A stretch of 64,000 bases of DNA from Allokutzneria sp. A3M-2-11 16 (GCF_024213555.1 NZ_JANAVO010000006.1:124001-188000), one strand, 5' to 3'. Shown: positions 8,801 through 16,531, counted from the first letter of the stretch. Notes: generated from the sequence alone by a model not told the origin. Numbers and translations are program-made.

Positions 8801-8997
8801 CGGGGGAGGTCCTGCGCGACCAGCAGCAGCGCGGAGACCAGCCACAGCCCGACCGTCACCCAGATGGCGAACGGCTTGATCACGTCGAAGGGCGGGGGAA
8901 CCGTCTCGCTGGTCATCACGTTGACCGAGATCGCCACCAGGGTGGTGATCCCGGAGGTGATCAGTGTCGCGCCCAGGAGTCTCGGCGGTATTCGCAT
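5866..8997 (-). CDS. membrane NACHT-domain STAND ATPase with TPR C-terminus
   Basis: 1043 aa from the ATG 8995-8997 (MRIPPRLLGATL), preceded by a GAGGTGG site. Order of parts: two N-terminal membrane helices (residues ~8-65), a NACHT NTPase with Walker A GTAGSGKTDW (~155) and Walker B RFVLLLDGFDEV (~235), a central multi-helix membrane region (~430-760), a charged Pro-rich linker, and a helical TPR-like C-terminus (~800-1040) ending in an Arg-rich tail. NACHT proteins are STAND switches that oligomerise on ATP binding. Membrane NACHT proteins are common in filamentous actinomycetes and are candidates for signalling or phage defence. Target and effector are unknown; pore formation or membrane signalling is inference. 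Confidence 0.75.
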   Translation of the reverse strand: MRIPPRLLGATLITSGITTLVAISVNVMTSETVPPPFDVIKPFAIWVTVGLWLVSALLLVAQDLPRLRAERLTAALDEPNRVNQAIEMVRGRSAIDFRARLHGSRLFPELRLPQFWRSAGASRPGTWLATSPSGATRERDYVHAFEAVPSGRLVVCGTAGSGKTDWLLTYALGALDSGGPVPLVLDLSQWSRGVSFAEWASRQVGRVFPELDVTTGSDPLGMRLIVALLRSNRFVLLLDGFDEVAPERRSGLLGELNSGLWLKQAVIMTSRTDAYPDHGLRDAAVITLEPLTPDAIGAWLDTVFPSAADKQRWHPVRVALRDADGPVATSLSTPLMATLAAKVFEAPASRPAELADPLRHPTAESITSRLLSGLVPAAYQRPGDRPKWTDVQAAGWLEFLATHTGRDGVAWWRLFQLVPRWRFAVTFGLLVGLVAAVVADYLSWAFLGPLPPDPPEYTTGDFFQQPLLILQSWFENSVRALNGIQAPSAAETAVTIGSALGAVTAGWLAGALLGPRDRVAWGSGAVKRSRKDIARDVCSGTLLSAAAGGALGALSAAVASSVFPFGDGSSALFWLALGIGAKAGAVTGAITGLYSGGGGEPPLPWYHLSPVAPGALRLAFPPLRRVIGLVLGGALAGGMLALTFERAPGQAALGGAAIGLALVIWYVADEATEHHGPGPADEWRATGSERPVNLLRDDLRASIVRVLAAAVLGVPLLAPQIAPIHPDIARGLFALWLFVAVLRELALRSWSWWLVATAVLALRKRLPLALLRFLDDARERHVLRLEGGLYHFRHGELADWLSRTAPAPAPRPEPPEEPSGRDAWESSEVDGDPEPTTGGKGELARLKRLLRDQLTRLGPSHRDVVVTRLRLAHLLTGKRALGHIDAILAARPERLPREDPLLVRTHLRAAELHERGDHVAALHHAAMAEAGLPPGDPRAAEAKGRQVWSNLGAITDFAPWDRQLAELAELHDRARTELGADDPVTVYVRAKLAVACGRASRWAEAEEHLLAVTEWAAEHLPPGDREAARYRKLLSRARRRRRF

Positions 8998-9077
8998 GGG
9001 TTCAGCCACCTCGGTCCACCGGTTCCGACCATTACACCGCACATGATCATCCGAGAACAGCCCGCGGCCGTCGTCCC

Positions 9078-9275
9078 AGCCCTGAAACCCCCGCCCGCAC
9101 TCCGCCCACCAAGTAAACTCTCCCCATGCACTCCACCCGTCCGCTCACCCCATCCCCGGCGGGTGCCGTCTAGAGAACCCCGTTTCGTACTCATAACGGG
9201 AAAAAGAGCGCTCCAATAACCCGTTTTGAGTACGAAACGGGATTTTGGGCTGCGGTGGGGATGTTTGGGGCGGGC
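9078..9275 (+). repeat. palindromic intergenic repeat, copy 2
   Basis: ~195-bp element in the 5' region of both the NACHT gene (start 8997, minus) and the BtrH-like gene (start 9333, plus). The inverted-repeat arms are 9179-9200 and 9220-9241 (GTTTCGTACTC...GAGTACGAAAC). It matches copy 3 in the same orientation and copy 1 inverted. Confidence 0.9.
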
Positions 9276-9303
9276 TGGGTCGTCCACTGTGGAGGGTTCG
9301 GTG

Positions 9304-9334
9304 TTGACTCTCCCACCGGGGGAGAGTCCACCAT
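9304..9334 (+). promoter_or_regulatory. MerR-type promoter/operator before the BtrH-like gene
   Basis: The sequence has a -35 TTGACT (9304-9309), a 19-bp spacer holding the inverted repeat GACTCTCCC-ACCG-GGGGAGAGTC, and a weak -10 CACCAT (9329-9334). An overlong 19-bp spacer filled by a dyad is the architecture of promoters activated by MerR-family regulators. Transcription would start around 9341-9345, at the GTG/ATG codons, suggesting a leaderless mRNA. Confidence 0.55.
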
Positions 9335-10316
9335 GGCGGGCGTGATGGACATCGACACCCGCGGTCTGCGGCACTGCGAGACGACGGCCCTGGGAGTGCT
9401 GCTGCGGCACCAAGGACTCGACCTGTCCGAGCCGATGCTCTTCGGCCTCGGCTCCGGCCTGTCCTTCGTCTACTGGGACAGCAAGAACATGGGTTTCCCC
9501 TTCCTCGGGGGACGGGTCAAGCCGTTCGAGCTCACCAGGAACGCGGCCGCCTGCCTCGGGCTGGAGCTCCAGGTGGAGGAGACCGCCTCGGCCCGCAAGG
9601 CGTGGGAGAACGTGGCGGCCCCCATCGACGCCGGTCGGCCCGTCGGGTTGCAGCTCGACAGCTACCACCTGGACTACTTCACGTCGAAGGTGCGTTTCGG
9701 CGGTCATTTCGTGGCCATGTACGGCTATGACGACCGTGACGCCTACCTGGTGGACACCGACCAGCAGGGCGGAGCGGTGTCCACCAGCCTGAGCGGCCTC
9801 GCGCTGGCGAGGGCCGCGCGGGGGCCGATGACCGCCAGGAACCGGTCCTTCACCGTCACCGTTGCGAAGGCCGCTTCGCCCACGCGGAGCCAGATCATTC
9901 CCGCCATCACCGCGTGCGCCGACGCTTTCCTCAACCCACCCATCGCCAACCTGGGCCACCGTGGCATCGAGAAGACCGGCAAGCAGGTGCGCACTTGGCT
10001 CCAGCGCGCGGACGACCCGCGTCGGGACCTGCCGCAGGCCGCCCTCTTGATGGAGAAGGCGGGCACCGGCGGGGCCCTGTTCCGCAACCTCTACCGCGAT
10101 TTCCTCGCCGAATGCGCTGACCTGGTCGACAGCGACCACCTGCGCACCGGCCACCGGCTGTACACCGAGGCGGCCGCGCTGTGGACGGAAGTCGCGGTAC
10201 TGATCACGAAAGCCGGTGAGTCAGGCGATGCGCAGTGCCTCGCGCAGGCGGGCACCGTCCTCGATGACCTCTCGCGAATCGAGCGCGAGGCCATGCAGGC
10301 GCTGAGCCGCCTCTAA
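9333..10316 (+). CDS. BtrH_N / DUF4872-like protein
   Basis: 327 aa from the ATG at 9333; the promoter geometry would also suit a leaderless start at 9342/9345. The N-terminal half has the BtrH_N hallmarks: RGLRHCETTALGVLLRHQGL with the conserved His-Cys pair, FGLGSGLSFVYW, and a later papain/C39-like His region RFGGHFVAMYGYDDRDAYLV followed by D. The fold family includes the butirosin acyl-ACP transferase BtrH and many uncharacterised peptidase-C39-like proteins. The C-terminal half is helical. Direct repeats (copies 2 and 3) bracket this gene. Substrate unknown; acyl or peptidyl transfer through the Cys-His pair is inference. Confidence 0.75.
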   Translation: MAGVMDIDTRGLRHCETTALGVLLRHQGLDLSEPMLFGLGSGLSFVYWDSKNMGFPFLGGRVKPFELTRNAAACLGLELQVEETASARKAWENVAAPIDAGRPVGLQLDSYHLDYFTSKVRFGGHFVAMYGYDDRDAYLVDTDQQGGAVSTSLSGLALARAARGPMTARNRSFTVTVAKAASPTRSQIIPAITACADAFLNPPIANLGHRGIEKTGKQVRTWLQRADDPRRDLPQAALLMEKAGTGGALFRNLYRDFLAECADLVDSDHLRTGHRLYTEAAALWTEVAVLITKAGESGDAQCLAQAGTVLDDLSRIEREAMQALSRL

Positions 10317-10319
10317 GCC

Positions 10320-10515
10320 TTGCCCTGCAAGTCCGCCCGCACTCCGCCCACCAAGTAAACTCTGCCCATGCACTCCACCCGCCCGCTCACCTCATCCTCG
10401 GCGGGTGCCGTCTAGAGAACCCCGTTTCGTACTCATAACGGGAAAAAGAGCGCTCCAAAATCCCGACAAGAGTACGAAACGGGGATTTGGGCTGCGGTGG
10501 TGATGTTCTGGGGGG
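10320..10515 (+). repeat. palindromic intergenic repeat, copy 3
   Basis: Same orientation as copy 2 and starting right after the BtrH-like stop codon. Arms are 10421-10442 and 10462-10483; the right arm carries several substitutions (CCCGACAAGAG), so the hairpin is weaker than in copy 2. It could act as a terminator for both flanking convergent genes. Confidence 0.88.
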
Positions 10516-10551
10516 AGATCACGATCGGTGGTGCCACGTGCAGGGCACGGG

Positions 10552-10890
10552 CTAAGCGTCCCGGGACTTCGTCGCGTGGCCGTGCGGGAAGCCGTACTTG
10601 GTGAGCCGGTTGTCCGTGCTCTCCGGCGCGTAGGACAGCGAGTAGAACATCCCGACGCTCAGGCCGAGCGCGAGCGCGGGGAACACCACCTCGGGCGGCC
10701 CGTCGAGTGCGACACCGAAGACCAGGTACAGCACGCCGAGCACGGGGGAGAGGACGACCAGCACCCGGAGGAAGTGCCGCACCAGCCACGTCCGGCACGT
10801 CAGGTCGCGCACCACCCAGTCGCGGTAGCGCATCGGCAGCGTGCCGCCGAACGCGTACCACAGCCAGAGCAGTGGATTCGGTCGCCGCAT
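10552..10890 (-). CDS. DUF5313-like small membrane protein
   Basis: 112 aa from MRRPNPLLWLWYAFGGTLP. The N-terminal 'RRPNPxxWLWYAFGGxLP' and 'WVxxDLTCRTWxxRH' blocks are typical of the actinobacterial DUF5313 family. Two membrane helices follow (LVVLSPVLGVLYLVFGVAL and the FPALALGLSVGMFYSL region), then a short basic tail. Function unknown. It is transcribed in the same direction as the AraC gene upstream, nine bases downstream of that gene's stop. Confidence 0.75.
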   Translation of the reverse strand: MRRPNPLLWLWYAFGGTLPMRYRDWVVRDLTCRTWLVRHFLRVLVVLSPVLGVLYLVFGVALDGPPEVVFPALALGLSVGMFYSLSYAPESTDNRLTKYGFPHGHATKSRDA

Positions 10891-10899
10891 CCCCCGACC

Positions 10900-11742
10900 C
10901 TATCCCTCGCCGACACCGCCCGGGACGGCTCGGCGGTAACGGCCGGGCGCGACGCCGTGCTCGCGCTTGAACGCTGCGGCGAAGGCGAATTCCGAGCGGT
11001 AGCCGACCTCGCCCGCGACCGCGTTCAACGGCGCGTCGGACTCACGGAGCAGCCGCGCGGCGATGGTCATCCGCCACCACGTCAGATAGGTCATCGGCGG
11101 TCGCCCGGTCAACGCGGCGAACCGTTGGGCGAACGGAGCGCGCGACAACCCGGCCTCGGCGGCGAGCTTCGCGACTGTCCACGGCCGGGCCGGATCGTGG
11201 TGCATCGCCTGCAATGCCGCGCTGACGACGGGGTCGTTGAGCGCGGCGGCCCAACCCGTTGCCGAGCGGGCGGGCTGCTCGGCGAACCAGGCGCGCAGGA
11301 GGTAGACCAGCAAGGTGTCCAGCAGCGCGGGAACGAGCGCGTCCGTGCCGAGGTGGGGATGTCGTAGTTCCACGTCGAGAAGCTCGATGGCGGAGCGCAG
11401 TTCGTCGCGCGCGGACAGGTGGACGACCTCGGGCAGGTCGAGCAGCATTGGGTGCACGCGCGCGGGAGCGACCTCGTAGGCGCCGCAGAGCGTGACCGTA
11501 TCTCCTTGCCCGGTAAGCGTGTGCCCTTGCGCGTGCGGCAGGAACACCACGTCGCCCGCGCTCAACACAAGTGGCTCGGTTTCCGGCCGGAGCAGGTGGC
11601 ACGCGCCGTGCAGGACCACCTGGAACCCGGCCGCACCAGGCACCGGCGCGAACTCCTGACTCCACGGCGCCTGCCAGCCGACGCGCGCCGCCACGGGCTT
11701 GCCGGTGCGCATCACCGCGATCACGTCACTGAGCACGTCCAC
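10900..11742 (-). CDS. AraC-family regulator with cupin N-terminus
   Basis: 280 aa. The N-terminal ~170 residues fit the cupin_6 sensor type (SAGDVVFLPHAQGHTLTG). The C-terminus has both AraC HTH motifs: WTVAKLAAEAGLSRAPFAQR and then NAVAGEVGYRSEFAFAAAFK, ending 'HGVAPGRYRR'. It is divergent from the oxidoreductase at 11822. The ATACG-ATCG-CGTAT palindrome at 11752-11765, between the two starts, is a candidate operator. A local repressor or activator of that oxidoreductase is the common arrangement for this family. Confidence 0.88.
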   Translation of the reverse strand: MDVLSDVIAVMRTGKPVAARVGWQAPWSQEFAPVPGAAGFQVVLHGACHLLRPETEPLVLSAGDVVFLPHAQGHTLTGQGDTVTLCGAYEVAPARVHPMLLDLPEVVHLSARDELRSAIELLDVELRHPHLGTDALVPALLDTLLVYLLRAWFAEQPARSATGWAAALNDPVVSAALQAMHHDPARPWTVAKLAAEAGLSRAPFAQRFAALTGRPPMTYLTWWRMTIAARLLRESDAPLNAVAGEVGYRSEFAFAAAFKREHGVAPGRYRRAVPGGVGEG

Positions 11743-11751
11743 CGCGTCAGA

Positions 11752-11765
11752 ATACGATCGCGTAT
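11752..11765. promoter_or_regulatory. candidate operator between AraC and oxidoreductase genes
   Basis: ATACGATCGCGTAT is an inverted repeat of ATACG/CGTAT around ATCG, in the 79-bp divergent intergenic region. Site function is inferred only from symmetry and position. Confidence 0.4.
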
Positions 11766-11821
11766 GAAAGCAGGAGTGTGAAGCATGGATCGTCTCGCAA
11801 CGGCTGCCTAGCGTTCATCGC

Positions 11822-12679
11822 ATGCAGAGCGCGCGAATCCACCGCCACGGCGATCCCTCCGTCATCCGCGTCGAGGACGTCCCCGTGCCGGAACCCGGGC
11901 CCGGCGAGGTGCTCATCCGGGTCGAAGCGACCTCGTTCAATCCCACCGAAACCGCGCTGCGATCGGGTTTTCTGGCCGAGCTGTTCCCGGTGGAGCTGCC
12001 CTACGCGCTCGGGTGGGACGTGGCGGGCACCGTCGAGGGCGACCCGGTGATCGGCTGGCTGGACGGCGGGGCGGCGGCGGAGTTCGCGGTCGCGCCCGCA
12101 GAACGCCTCATCCCGGCGCCCACCACGATCCCGTTGGCCGAAGCCGCCGCGCTGCCGCTCGCCGGGCTGACCGCGTGGCAGGCGGTCGAGGACATCACGG
12201 CGGGCGAGCGTGTGTTGATCAACGGCGCTGGCGGCGGGATCGGCGGCTTCGCCGTGCAGCTCGCCAAGCACATGGGCGCACATGTGATCGCGACGGCGAG
12301 CGCGCGCAGCGCGGACGCGGTGCGCGGCCACGGCGCCGACGAGATCATCGACTACACGACCACTCCGCTCGACGCGGCCGGAGAGGTCGACGCCGTGATC
12401 AACCTCGTCCCGGTGGCCTCGGAGACCCTGGTTCCCTTGCTGGGCAAGGCAGGGCGGATCATCTCCGCGACCACGCCGGTCCCGGTCCGCGGTCGGCACG
12501 TCGTGGCGCGCAACGATCCCGCGCGGCTCGCGGAGCTGGTTCGCTTGGTGGACAAGGGAATTCTGGTGGTCGGTGTGACCGGGACGCGTCCTCTCGCCGA
12601 CCTCGCCGAGGTCCACCGCGCGAGCGAGGCCGGGCGCGTTCACGGCAAGGTGATCATCAAGCCCGCGAGCCGGCGGTAG
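11822..12679 (+). CDS. zinc-independent MDR NADP-dependent oxidoreductase
   Basis: 285 aa, starting MQSARIHRHGDPSVIRVEDV. The GroES-like N-terminal half has 'GWDVAGTV'. The Rossmann half carries the nucleotide loop RVLINGAGGGIGGFAVQLAK followed by 'GAHVIATAS'. No structural or catalytic zinc cysteines are visible, so it belongs to the quinone-oxidoreductase-like MDR branch. It is shorter than the usual ~310 aa. It probably reduces a quinone or enone, under control of the divergent AraC protein. Its 3' end overlaps the convergent LLM gene by 40 bp. Confidence 0.88.
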   Translation: MQSARIHRHGDPSVIRVEDVPVPEPGPGEVLIRVEATSFNPTETALRSGFLAELFPVELPYALGWDVAGTVEGDPVIGWLDGGAAAEFAVAPAERLIPAPTTIPLAEAAALPLAGLTAWQAVEDITAGERVLINGAGGGIGGFAVQLAKHMGAHVIATASARSADAVRGHGADEIIDYTTTPLDAAGEVDAVINLVPVASETLVPLLGKAGRIISATTPVPVRGRHVVARNDPARLAELVRLVDKGILVVGVTGTRPLADLAEVHRASEAGRVHGKVIIKPASRR

Positions 12680-13620
12680 GAGTCCAGCACCTCGTCGCGG
12701 TCGAACCCGCTCGTGGTGATCATGATCTCGTCGGCGCCCGTGCGGTGGGTCAACTTTTCCAGCTCCGACGCGACTTCCGGTGCCGTGCCGTGGATCTGAC
12801 CGCTCATGGCGCGCTCGAACAGCTCCCGTTCCCGCGCGGTCATGTCGATGCCCAGCACCTCGTTCGGGTGCACCAACGGCGGGAACACGCCGTGGGTCTG
12901 CGAGTAGGCCGTCGACCACGCTTCAGAGACCAGTAGTCGTCGTGCCGCCGCGGTGGTGTCCGCGACCGACACCGCGACTGCCACCACCACGTACGGCGTG
13001 GCCGACCACGGCGATGGGCGGAACCGTTCGCGGTAGCGCTCGATCTCGGCTTCCCGCGAGCCCGGGATCACCAAGGGCAAGCCGAGATCGGCCGCCGTGT
13101 CCGCCCCGGCGCCCGTGGCGAGGACGAAAGGGGACACGCGCAGGCCCTCGCCGGGGTTCGCACGCACTCCGACCGGAGAGGGGCCGGTGAAGTAACCCAG
13201 CAGCTCGGTGACCTGGCCGGGGAAGCCCTCCGCCGCGGCCTTGTCGCGACCGAGGGCGCGGCGGACGCCCGAGGTGAAGCCGACCGAGCGGCCCAGCCCC
13301 ATGTCGATCCGCCCGGGGAACAGCGACTCCAGCACGCCGAACTGCTCGGCGACCACCAGCGGCTGGTGGTTGGGCAGCATCACCCCGCCCGTGCCGACCC
13401 TGATCCGCGTGGTCGACGCGGCCACCGCCGCCGCGAGCACGGTCGGCGCCGACCCCGCGACACCGGGCACGCCGTGGTGCTCGGCCACCCAGAACCGGCG
13501 GTAGCCCAGCGCCTCGACCGACCGGGCGAAACGCACGGTCGCGCGCAGCGCGCCGGGACCGTCACCGCCCGCGCGCACCAGCGAACGATCGAGCACGGAA
13601 AGCCGGGCGGGAAGCGTCAC
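12640..13620 (-). CDS. LLM-class flavin-dependent oxidoreductase
   Basis: 326 aa from a GTG at 13618-13620 with a GGAAGGG site. A bacterial-luciferase-like TIM barrel is shown by RRFWVAEHHGVPGVAGSAPT, 'RIRVGTGGVMLPNHQPLVVAEQF' (split across the usual beta-strand/loop), and 'FPGRIDMGLGRS'. Members use FMN or F420 for monooxygenation or reduction of unknown substrates. It is convergent with the MDR gene. Confidence 0.85.
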   Translation of the reverse strand: MTLPARLSVLDRSLVRAGGDGPGALRATVRFARSVEALGYRRFWVAEHHGVPGVAGSAPTVLAAAVAASTTRIRVGTGGVMLPNHQPLVVAEQFGVLESLFPGRIDMGLGRSVGFTSGVRRALGRDKAAAEGFPGQVTELLGYFTGPSPVGVRANPGEGLRVSPFVLATGAGADTAADLGLPLVIPGSREAEIERYRERFRPSPWSATPYVVVAVAVSVADTTAAARRLLVSEAWSTAYSQTHGVFPPLVHPNEVLGIDMTARERELFERAMSGQIHGTAPEVASELEKLTHRTGADEIMITTSGFDRDEVLDSYRRLAGLMITLP

Positions 13621-13757
13621 AACCCTTCCAACGTCGGGAAACGCAACAGATTCCCGAAGTTCACCTTGGGGAAAACCCGTGTCGCCGACGGGCGCGCACC
13701 GGTTGACTGTCAGACCGGGATGCCATGCTTCCGCCAGATCCCGATCAAAGGAGAACA

Positions 13758-15323
13758 GTGTCCGTCGCCAGTGCAGTCGAACCGAGAACCACGCCGCGGG
13801 AGAACCCGTGGCGCAGCCTGGTGGTGATCGCGTTCGGCATCATGATGGTCGCCCTGGACAGCACCATCGTCACCGTGGCCAACCCGGCGATCGGCGCCGA
13901 CCTCGGCGCGACGCTCGCCGAGCTCCAGTGGGTCACCCACGGCTACCTGCTCGGCCTCGCGGTCTGCCTGATCACCGCGGGCAAGCTCGGCGACCTGCTC
14001 GGGCACCGCAGGCTCTACCTGATCGGCGTCGTCGGGTTCACCCTGGCCTCGGTGGCCATCGGCCTGTCCTCGGGCACCGGCATGCTGATCGGGGTCCGGG
14101 TGGTGCAGGGCATGTTCGGCGCGGCCCTGATGCCCGCCGCGCTGGGCATGCTGCGGATGGCGTTCCCGCCGCACCTGCTCAACCGGGCGCTGGGCGTGTT
14201 CTCCGGGCTGATCGGCACCTCGGCCGCGGCCGGTCCGATCGTCGGCGGCCTGCTGGTCTCCTCCTTCGACTGGCAGGCGGCGTTCTTCCTCAACCTGCCG
14301 GTGGGCGTGCTCGCGCTGGCGCTCGGCGTGCGCTACCTGCCGAAGAACCGGCCCGCCGACGAGTCGTCCTCGTTCGACCTGCCCGGGGTCGCGCTGCTCA
14401 CCGTCGCCACCTTCGGCGCCGTGCTGGCGCTGGTGTTCGCCCCCGAGCACGGCTGGACCTCCTCGTCGACCCTGGTCCCCGGCGGGATCGGGCTGGTGTT
14501 CGGGGTGGCCTTCGTGCTCTGGCAGCTGCGCGCGCCGCAGCCGCTGATGCCGATGAGCCTGTTCCGCTCGGTGCCGTTGTCGGTGGGCACCGTGGTGTTG
14601 CTGATCATGGCGCTGGCGATGTTCGGCGGGATGTTCTTCCTGACCTTCTACGTGCAGGGCGTGCACGGGTTCACCGCGCTGGAGACCGGGCTGCAGCTGC
14701 TGCCGCTGACCGCGCTGCTGGCGGTCGGGCCGCCGCTGGCCAGCCGCCTGTTCGACCGGTTCGGCCCGCGCTGGCCGATCCTGGGCGGGCTGCTGTCCGC
14801 CGCCACGGCGATGTTCGGCATGGCCACGCTGAGCGTGGACGGCGGCACCGGGCTGCTGTCGCTGTGGCTGACGCTGCTGGGCGCCGGGCTCGGCGTGGTC
14901 ATCGTCGGCGCCACCGAAGCGGTGATCGGCAACGCGCCGGTCAGCCTCGCCGGGGTGGCCAGCGGCATGCAGCAGACCCTGTTCCAGCTCGGCGGCTCGC
15001 TCGGCACCGCGGTCCTGGGCGCCGTCGTGTCCGGTCACGTCGGCGGCAACCTCGCCGACCAGCTCACCGCCGCGGGCGCGCCGACGCCGACCCCCGCCCA
15101 GGCGGTCGAATGGCAAACCGTTGTGGCGCAAGGAGGAGCGGTGATCCCCGAGGGCACGGCACCGGCCGTCGCCGAGGCCATCAGGCACGCCAGCAACGTC
15201 ACGTTCGTCGACGGCATGTCGCTGGCGTTCCTGGTCGCGGGCGTGGCGCTGACCCTGGCCGCGGCGATCTCCGCGCTGCTCAGGCGCGGCGTGCCCGCAG
15301 GGGAGCCCGTCGTCCATGTCTGA
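13758..15323 (+). CDS. DHA2-type MFS drug exporter, 14 TM
   Basis: 521 aa from the GTG at 13758, four bases after an AAAGGAG site. TM1 ends with the exporter motif 'VALDSTIVTVANPAIGADL' (motif D1), followed by the motif A loop GKLGDLLGHRRLYLIGVVGF and motif C in TM5 (GVFSGLIGTSAAAGPIVGGL). Fourteen hydrophobic segments fit the DHA2 group (EmrB/QacA type), probably a proton-driven antibiotic or drug exporter. The stop overlaps the start of the SnoaL-like gene by 8 bp, suggesting one transcript. Confidence 0.88.
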   Translation: MSVASAVEPRTTPRENPWRSLVVIAFGIMMVALDSTIVTVANPAIGADLGATLAELQWVTHGYLLGLAVCLITAGKLGDLLGHRRLYLIGVVGFTLASVAIGLSSGTGMLIGVRVVQGMFGAALMPAALGMLRMAFPPHLLNRALGVFSGLIGTSAAAGPIVGGLLVSSFDWQAAFFLNLPVGVLALALGVRYLPKNRPADESSSFDLPGVALLTVATFGAVLALVFAPEHGWTSSSTLVPGGIGLVFGVAFVLWQLRAPQPLMPMSLFRSVPLSVGTVVLLIMALAMFGGMFFLTFYVQGVHGFTALETGLQLLPLTALLAVGPPLASRLFDRFGPRWPILGGLLSAATAMFGMATLSVDGGTGLLSLWLTLLGAGLGVVIVGATEAVIGNAPVSLAGVASGMQQTLFQLGGSLGTAVLGAVVSGHVGGNLADQLTAAGAPTPTPAQAVEWQTVVAQGGAVIPEGTAPAVAEAIRHASNVTFVDGMSLAFLVAGVALTLAAAISALLRRGVPAGEPVVHV

Positions 15324-15660
15324 GCGCGAGCGGGCCCGCGAACCCGAGGACCTCGGCAGGCTCTTCGTCGAGCGCGCCAACGCCGGTGACGTCGAAGGGC
15401 TGGTCGCGCTGTACGAGCCCGACGCGGTGCTCGCCGTCCCCGGCGGGCAGGTCCAGGGCTCGTCGCTCATCCGCGAGTTCTACGCGGGCCTGCTCGCCGA
15501 TGGCGGGCAGTTCGCCCCGGGCGTCGCGCAATCCGCGCTGCGCAAGGGAAATCTCGCGCTGACCTCCACTGTCCTGGCCAACGGCAAAGCCACCGCGGAG
15601 GTCGCCCGCCGCCAGCCCGACGGCACCTGGCGCTGGCTCATCGACCAACCTGCCCTCTAG
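15316..15660 (+). CDS. SnoaL/NTF2-like protein
   Basis: 114 aa with the NTF2-fold pattern: 'LFVERANAGDVEGLVALYEPDAVLAVPGG' near the N-terminus, a middle helix (IREFYAGLLADGG) and a C-terminal strand 'DGTWRWLIDQPAL'. Such proteins are polyketide cyclase-like or ketosteroid-isomerase-like, most without known substrates. It is translationally coupled to the exporter upstream. Confidence 0.8.
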   Translation: MSERERAREPEDLGRLFVERANAGDVEGLVALYEPDAVLAVPGGQVQGSSLIREFYAGLLADGGQFAPGVAQSALRKGNLALTSTVLANGKATAEVARRQPDGTWRWLIDQPAL

Positions 15661-15775
15661 CGGGGCGGGAGTTCGCGGAAGATTCGCCGAAAGGGGGTTT
15701 AACCCGGGCCGTTCCGGGCGGCATTGTCGGGGAGACCGCCGCTTCCCTGCCGTCACCGAGCCCGGAGGTCCAGGC

Positions 15776-16531
15776 ATGCACGAACGTAGGAGATCGCGGT
15801 TGAGCGCGCTGGCGCTGGCCGTCGCGCTGGTCGCGGCACTGCCGGGAACGGCGCACGCGGAGCCGCCAAGGGCGCTTCCCGGGGCGGCGACGGCCGACGA
15901 ACTCCGGTGGCAGCCGGCGTTCGACTACGACGGCGACGGCTGCTACCCGACACCGGCGATCGGGCCCGACGGGATGCTGAACCCGGGGCTGAAGCCGAGC
16001 GGGGCGCTGAACGGGAACTGCCGCGACGCCGCCGACCTGGACAACACCAACACCTATTCACGGGCCAAGTGCAACAACGGCTGGTGCGCCTACATGTACG
16101 ACCTCTACTTCGAGAAGGACCAGGCGGTGCCGCTGATCGAGAGCGGTCACCGGCACGACATCGAGCACGTCGTGGTGTGGGTGCGGAACAACTCGGCGCA
16201 GTACGTCTCCACGTCCGCGCACGGGAACTACACGACCAGGCCCGCGAACCAGGTGGCCTGGGAGGGATCGCACGCGAAGATCGTTTATCACAAGGACGGG
16301 GTGCTCACGCACGCCTTCCGGCACGCGAGCGCGACCGAGCCGCCGGAGAACCACAAGGGCGCCTGGCAGTACCCGCCGCTGGTCGGCTGGAACCACTACC
16401 CGCCCGGCATCCGCGACCGGTTCGCGCAGGCCGACTTCGGCAGCGCGAACCTCGGGTTGAAGGACAGCTCGTTCGGCGGGCAGCTGGAGCGGGCCAAGCC
16501 CTCCGGTATCCCGTTCAACCCGCACGGCTGA
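15776..16531 (+). CDS. secreted NPP1/necrosis-inducing (NLP) family protein
   Basis: 251 aa. A Sec signal peptide (LSALALAVALVAALPGTAHA, cleavage near residue 28) precedes the NPP1 domain. The Nep1-like heptapeptide GHRHDWE appears here as GHRHDIEH (residues 124-131), with Trp replaced by Ile. An upstream Cys pair region (NCRDAADLDNTNTYSRAKCN) and the 'AWQYPPLVGW' block fit the family. Plant-associated NLPs are cytolysins binding glycosyl inositol phosphoryl ceramides. In actinomycetes the role is unknown. The 3' end overlaps the convergent MFS gene by 17 bp. Confidence 0.85.
   Translation: MHERRRSRLSALALAVALVAALPGTAHAEPPRALPGAATADELRWQPAFDYDGDGCYPTPAIGPDGMLNPGLKPSGALNGNCRDAADLDNTNTYSRAKCNNGWCAYMYDLYFEKDQAVPLIESGHRHDIEHVVVWVRNNSAQYVSTSAHGNYTTRPANQVAWEGSHAKIVYHKDGVLTHAFRHASATEPPENHKGAWQYPPLVGWNHYPPGIRDRFAQADFGSANLGLKDSSFGGQLERAKPSGIPFNPHG

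Noticed and set aside
443-10515. Palindromic repeats as a CRISPR array
   Set aside because: Copies are kilobases apart and ~195 bp long, with no regular spacers and no cas genes.
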